Below, in pieces: positions 40,077-43,070 of a DNA stretch of 43,070 bases (position 1 is its first letter; every line of letters starts with the position of its first letter). The stretch is from Triparma columacea (Eukaryota > Sar > Bolidophyceae > Parmales > Triparmaceae). The position numbers and the translations under genes are program-made. The notes beneath the pieces were generated by a model. The model searched no databases and had not been told where the DNA came from. It saw nothing but the letters and a program-made list of their open reading frames with translations. The stretch covers positions 1 to 43,070 of the forward strand of contig BRYA01000331.1 of assembly GCA_030267965.1 (NCBI GenBank), written 5' to 3'.

Positions 40077-41343
40077 ATGTCAGCCCTAAAGCCCTCCTCC
40101 CTCCGAGTTTACACCTACAATGTCCTCTCCTCCCACCTCTCCGAAGCCACCCACTTTCGCAGTTGCCTTCCCGCCAACCTAGATCCTGAGACCCGTTTCT
40201 CTCGCTGCCTAACCAAGCTCGACAAGGAGTGTTCCAGGGGCTCTGTGATCTGCCTCCAGGAAGTCTCCCGCACCTGGGAGGGCCGCCTGCACACTTTTTT
40301 CGACGAGAGGAAGTACAGCCTCGTCACTGGAATGTACGGCCGCCGCTTCAACGGCTACATGGGTGTCGGGATCGCCTACCCCCGTGAAATGTACGCCATG
40401 AAGGCGTGCGAGGTTGATGTCTTAGCGGACCGTGAGAAGTGGCCCCTGGACCCTCGTCCCCCCCCCCCCGGGTTCCTCCGCAGGTTCGTGAGGTCCGCTC
40501 TCTCCCTCTTCCCCCAGCGCCTCCTGGGCTCCCTCCACCCCTCCTCCAAGGGCCCTGAGTGCCCCTTCGAGCTGGCCTCCAGACGCTCCAACATCCAGGT
40601 GTCCCTACACCTCTCGCCCCCGACCTCCCCGGAGTCATCCTTCGCAATTTCAACCTACCACATGCCCTGCGCCTTCCGCACCCCCCAAATGATGGCGCTC
40701 CACTCTTCCCTCTCCGTCCGCAACCTCCAGGAGCGCGCTAAGGAGTGGGGGGCGGGGAGGGCGGTCCTGGCGGGGGACTTCAACCTCAAGCCGGACAGCG
40801 GACTTTACAGGATGATTACCACGGGGGAGTGCCCGAAGGACGATAAGGAGACCTACCCGCTGAAGAAGGGAGTTGAAGGTGAGAGGGCGGTGGGGTGGGG
40901 AGGGGGCGGGGGGGGAGCGAGGATTGCAGCGAGGAGGATTGCAGCGAGGAGGAGCGCAGCGAGGAGGAGCGCAGCGAGGAGGAGCGCAGCGACGGCTTTG
41001 ATATAACCTCGCTGTCGATTCACCTTTCAGCCGACCTACCACTCAACCCCCCTCCCCATCCACCTTAACAGACATAGGCTGGTCGCCTCGAATTGGAACG
41101 GGCATGCAAAGCTGCTACGCCCTCGCTCACCCTGGGGGCGAGCCCCCCTACACGAATTACGCCCAATGCCGGAACGATCCCGTCTTCATCGACACCCTCG
41201 ACTACGTGTTCATCAGCAAGGAGGGGTGGGAGGTGGTGGGGGTGGATGGGGTGGGGAAAGTGGAGGACGCAAACGGACCGCTACCGAACGATAAGGAACC
41301 AAGCGATCATATTGCGATCGCGGCGGACTTGAAGATCGCTTGA
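40077..41343 (+). CDS. Endonuclease/exonuclease/phosphatase family nuclease (CCR4/PDE12-like)
   Basis: Two exons (40077-40878 and 41072-41343) join in phase 1 to 357 residues. EEP catalytic landmarks appear in order: RVYTYNVLSSHL (Asn, about residue 15), VICLQEVSRTW (catalytic Glu, about 61), FAISTYHMP, AVLAGDFNLKPDSGLY (Asp/Asn, about 236) and EPSDHIAIAADL (Asp-His, about 345). EPPYTNYAQC followed by FIDTLDYVFIS is typical of CCR4-type deadenylases, Nocturnin/Angel and PDE12. The likely substrate is RNA poly(A) or a related phosphodiester (family knowledge, not proven). There are no leucine-rich repeats or obvious targeting peptide. A Pro-rich insertion (PRPPPPGF) lies in the middle. Confidence 0.85.
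40917..40992. repeat. 15-bp minisatellite inside the EEP intron
   Basis: GCGAGGAGGAGCGCA and GCGAGGAGGATTGCA units repeat about five times in the 193-bp intron 40879-41071. Because units are 15 bp, intron retention would read in frame as an Ala-Arg repeat (R-S-A-A) before a stop at about 41004-41006. Confidence 0.8.
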
Positions 41344-41456
41344 GAGGGGGGGGCGCGCTGGGACAAGGGGAGGCACGGGCGCTTGGTGTGGTGGGAAAAC
41401 TGAGATCTGGGCAGGGTAAATAATTGTAGAGCTTGTATAGATCAAAGCGGGGCCTT

Positions 41457-42458
41457 ATGGCGGGTATTTTTTGGATAATTGTGCTTCTATTGCCACAATT
41501 ATCCCTCCAATTTCACCTTTACCCTAATATCGCGTTTCATCTGTCCCAAAAACACATGTGCCCCCGATCTCCCCGATGCTCGCTCGAGGATGGGTCAACT
41601 TATTCAAAGAGTGATTCTCCTACGCAACGATACGAGGCACAAATAGGTCATCAGCAACGGTATAAGTGCGAAGTGGCATATGATGGCACGTATTTCTCAG
41701 GTTGGCAAGTCCAAAGGAACGCGAAGCACAGGACCGTAGCAGGAACCCTTGAGTCTACTCTCTGTACTTACTTCTCCCTCGACCCCGCCAACTTCTACGT
41801 CCTCGGATCCTCCCGCACCGACTCTGGGGTCCACGCTAGGGGTCAAGTCTGCCATTTCACCCTCCCCAACCCCTGCAAGCCTGAGGTTGCCCTCCCGGAG
41901 ATCAACAAATTCCTACCACAGGACCTAAGGATCCTGAACATGGAGCCCGTGAGTATGGACTTCCACGCCATCGCAAGCTCTACGGCCAAGCTTTACTGTT
42001 ACCGAATGTCAATCTCTGACGTCCCACAGTCGCCGTTCAAAAGGCTTTACAGGAGCCAGGTGCAGAGGGGGGTGGATCTGGGGGTGCTTGAGGAGGCGGT
42101 CAAGGCGTTTGAAGGGACACATGACTTCAGGGCGTTCGCAGGTCAGGTGGAGCAGAAGCAGAAGGCCTCGGGCAAGCCTGTCTCGACGGTCCGGACAGTG
42201 CACTCTGTTAAGATCATCCCGTCGCCTGAGGGGGATGTGGAAATCATGTTCCTCCTCGAAGGCGCACTGTACAAGATGGTCAGGAACATGGTTGGGACAA
42301 GTGTGGCGTGCGCAAGGGGGGAGATCGGGATAGAAACGTTGAAGGGGATGCTAGAAAGGGGGTTGCAGAGAAAAGAGAATAGAGCTAAACCGGCGAAACC
42401 GGAGGGATTGACGCTGGAGAAGGTTTGGTTCAATGAAGGTTGGGTTGATTTGTTATAA
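41457..42458 (+). CDS. truA: TruA-type tRNA pseudouridine synthase, probably plastid-targeted
   Basis: Single exon of 333 residues from ATG 41457 (MAGIFWIIVLLLPQLSLQFH). The first 20 residues form a signal peptide with Phe at or near the cleavage point (LQ-F), matching the bipartite plastid leader of ochrophytes. The mature part begins near RYKCEVAYDGTYFSGWQVQ. The catalytic Asp lies in SSRTDSGVHARGQV (about residue 122), and AKLYCYRMSI, FEGTHDFRAF and LYKMVRNMVGT are conserved TruA blocks. Bacterial TruA converts uridines 38-40 of the tRNA anticodon arm to pseudouridine; this would be the organellar version. No cytosolic Pus3-type insertions are seen. Confidence 0.93.
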   Translation: MAGIFWIIVLLLPQLSLQFHLYPNIAFHLSQKHMCPRSPRCSLEDGSTYSKSDSPTQRYEAQIGHQQRYKCEVAYDGTYFSGWQVQRNAKHRTVAGTLESTLCTYFSLDPANFYVLGSSRTDSGVHARGQVCHFTLPNPCKPEVALPEINKFLPQDLRILNMEPVSMDFHAIASSTAKLYCYRMSISDVPQSPFKRLYRSQVQRGVDLGVLEEAVKAFEGTHDFRAFAGQVEQKQKASGKPVSTVRTVHSVKIIPSPEGDVEIMFLLEGALYKMVRNMVGTSVACARGEIGIETLKGMLERGLQRKENRAKPAKPEGLTLEKVWFNEGWVDLL

Positions 42459-42702
42459 TGCTGCTTGTTGTTGTTTGAATGAAAATCATTTTGCCCTCAA
42501 ATTTACAATGAGTACTTAGCGAAGATTGGCACATGGTCGCTCCATCCATTGCACTTGTCCTTGTCATCACATATCCCAGTCCCTTCCGGAATCTATCTTA
42601 AAAACTTCAATTCACTCTACAATGCAGTGGTACCTTTTCTCCTTACTCCGAACCTCCCCCCCACGCGCGCCCCCTCTTTCTCACTTCCACAAACTTTGTT
42701 GT
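42459..42702. other. Convergent intergenic spacer
   Basis: 244 bp between two convergent genes. I see no gene, tRNA or repeat, only AT-rich 3' flank with AATGAAAATC near the TruA end. Confidence 0.6.
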
Positions 42703-43070
42703 TTAAATGTTGCTAACTCGTTTGCGTCTCCCCCCAACTTCCTTCTCTCCTTCTTCATCATCGTTCTCCACAACGTCACCTTCCTCCGGTTTCTTCCTCT
42801 CCCCCTTTCCCACCCACCCCATATCCCTCTCGTCCTCCCCGTCGCAGTCCTCCTCAAGGTCCTCGTCGTTCCCTGTCCCCAGCCACTTTCCGTAAACCGG
42901 AAGCTTGGCCTCGATCTTGGCAGCCCTCCTCGACGCTCCCCCCCTGCTCTCGTCCACCGGCTTCATGGTCGCCCAGCTCATCCCCCAGTGCTCGTAGACC
43001 CTCTGCTCATGCTCCACCCCAGTAACTGAGATCTGGAACGCCTTCTTCAACGTGTGGGCGGGGTCACCGT
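42703..43070 (-). CDS. 3' end of an unknown gene (partial)
   Basis: The last ~121 codons of a minus-strand gene that continues beyond the right edge. The visible part begins GDPAHTLKKAFQISVTGVEH, continues EQRVYEHWGMSWATMKPVDE and a basic stretch, and then becomes very acidic (EDLEEDCDGEDERD; ENDDEEGEKE), ending GGRRKRVSNI. I do not recognise the family. Frame, GC content and the well-formed stop support a real coding region. Confidence 0.6.
   Translation of the reverse strand, partial: GDPAHTLKKAFQISVTGVEHEQRVYEHWGMSWATMKPVDESRGGASRRAAKIEAKLPVYGKWLGTGNDEDLEEDCDGEDERDMGWVGKGERKKPEEGDVVENDDEEGEKEVGGRRKRVSNI

Overview
This is a nuclear-type eukaryotic window, most likely from a photosynthetic stramenopile (ochrophyte). 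Spliceosomal introns of mostly 70-130 bp (GTGAG/GTAAG/GTACG donors, CTAAC-type branch points, pyrimidine tract, AG) interrupt many genes. The content is wholly eukaryotic: Elongator Elp1, an ankyrin-histone deacetylase, a FYVE-C2 protein and an Sfi1-like centrin-binding protein. Two bacterial-type enzymes (MutS2 and a TruA-type pseudouridine synthase) begin with a hydrophobic signal segment followed by a Phe near the predicted cleavage point, as in plastid-targeted proteins of secondary red-plastid algae. The exact genus cannot be fixed from the sequence; a bolidophyte or diatom relative is a guess.

Layout. 1-1635: repeat-rich stretch holding the 3' part of a minus-strand gene built from 33-nt micro-exons. 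1636-4955 (+): PH-like/FYVE/C2/transmembrane protein, 7 exons. 5028-12726 (-): 2419-residue helical-repeat protein with a polyproline tail, crossing a 42-N gap. 12934-18126 (-): 1671-residue Sfi1-like repeat protein ending in a SAP motif. 18340-19041 (+): small LEA2-like membrane protein. 19101-22073 (-): MutS2. 22283-22495 (+): small ORF. 22667-24442 (+): gene built around a tandem array of near-identical ~90-bp introns and 39-nt exons. 24703-26762 (-): metallo-beta-lactamase plus cyclic-nucleotide-binding gene lacking its 5' half. 26962-27425: a 464-bp copy of the head of MutS2 and its promoter. 27502-31623 (+): Elp1. 31682-36028 (-): C2/IQ coiled-coil protein. 36160-36687 (+): unknown small protein. 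36731-39759 (-): ankyrin-HDAC. 40077-41343 (+): EEP-family nuclease. 41457-42458 (+): TruA. 42703-43070 (-): 3' end of an unknown gene.

Genes are packed tightly. Convergent pairs are separated by about 40-260 bp, and several divergent pairs share 130-320 bp promoters. The genes do not form one pathway. Trafficking/cytoskeleton genes (FYVE-C2, giant helical protein, Sfi1-like, C2/IQ) dominate the flanks, and tRNA or chromatin functions (Elp1, TruA, HDAC) lie to the right.

The accessory-looking part is 21.9-27.5 kb. It contains the exon-intron tandem array, a 464-bp direct duplication of the MutS2 5' end, and a gene whose 5' half is missing exactly on the side where the duplicate lies. A second, independent micro-exon array at 1-816 suggests that tandem duplication of whole exon-intron units is a recurring way of building genes in this genome.
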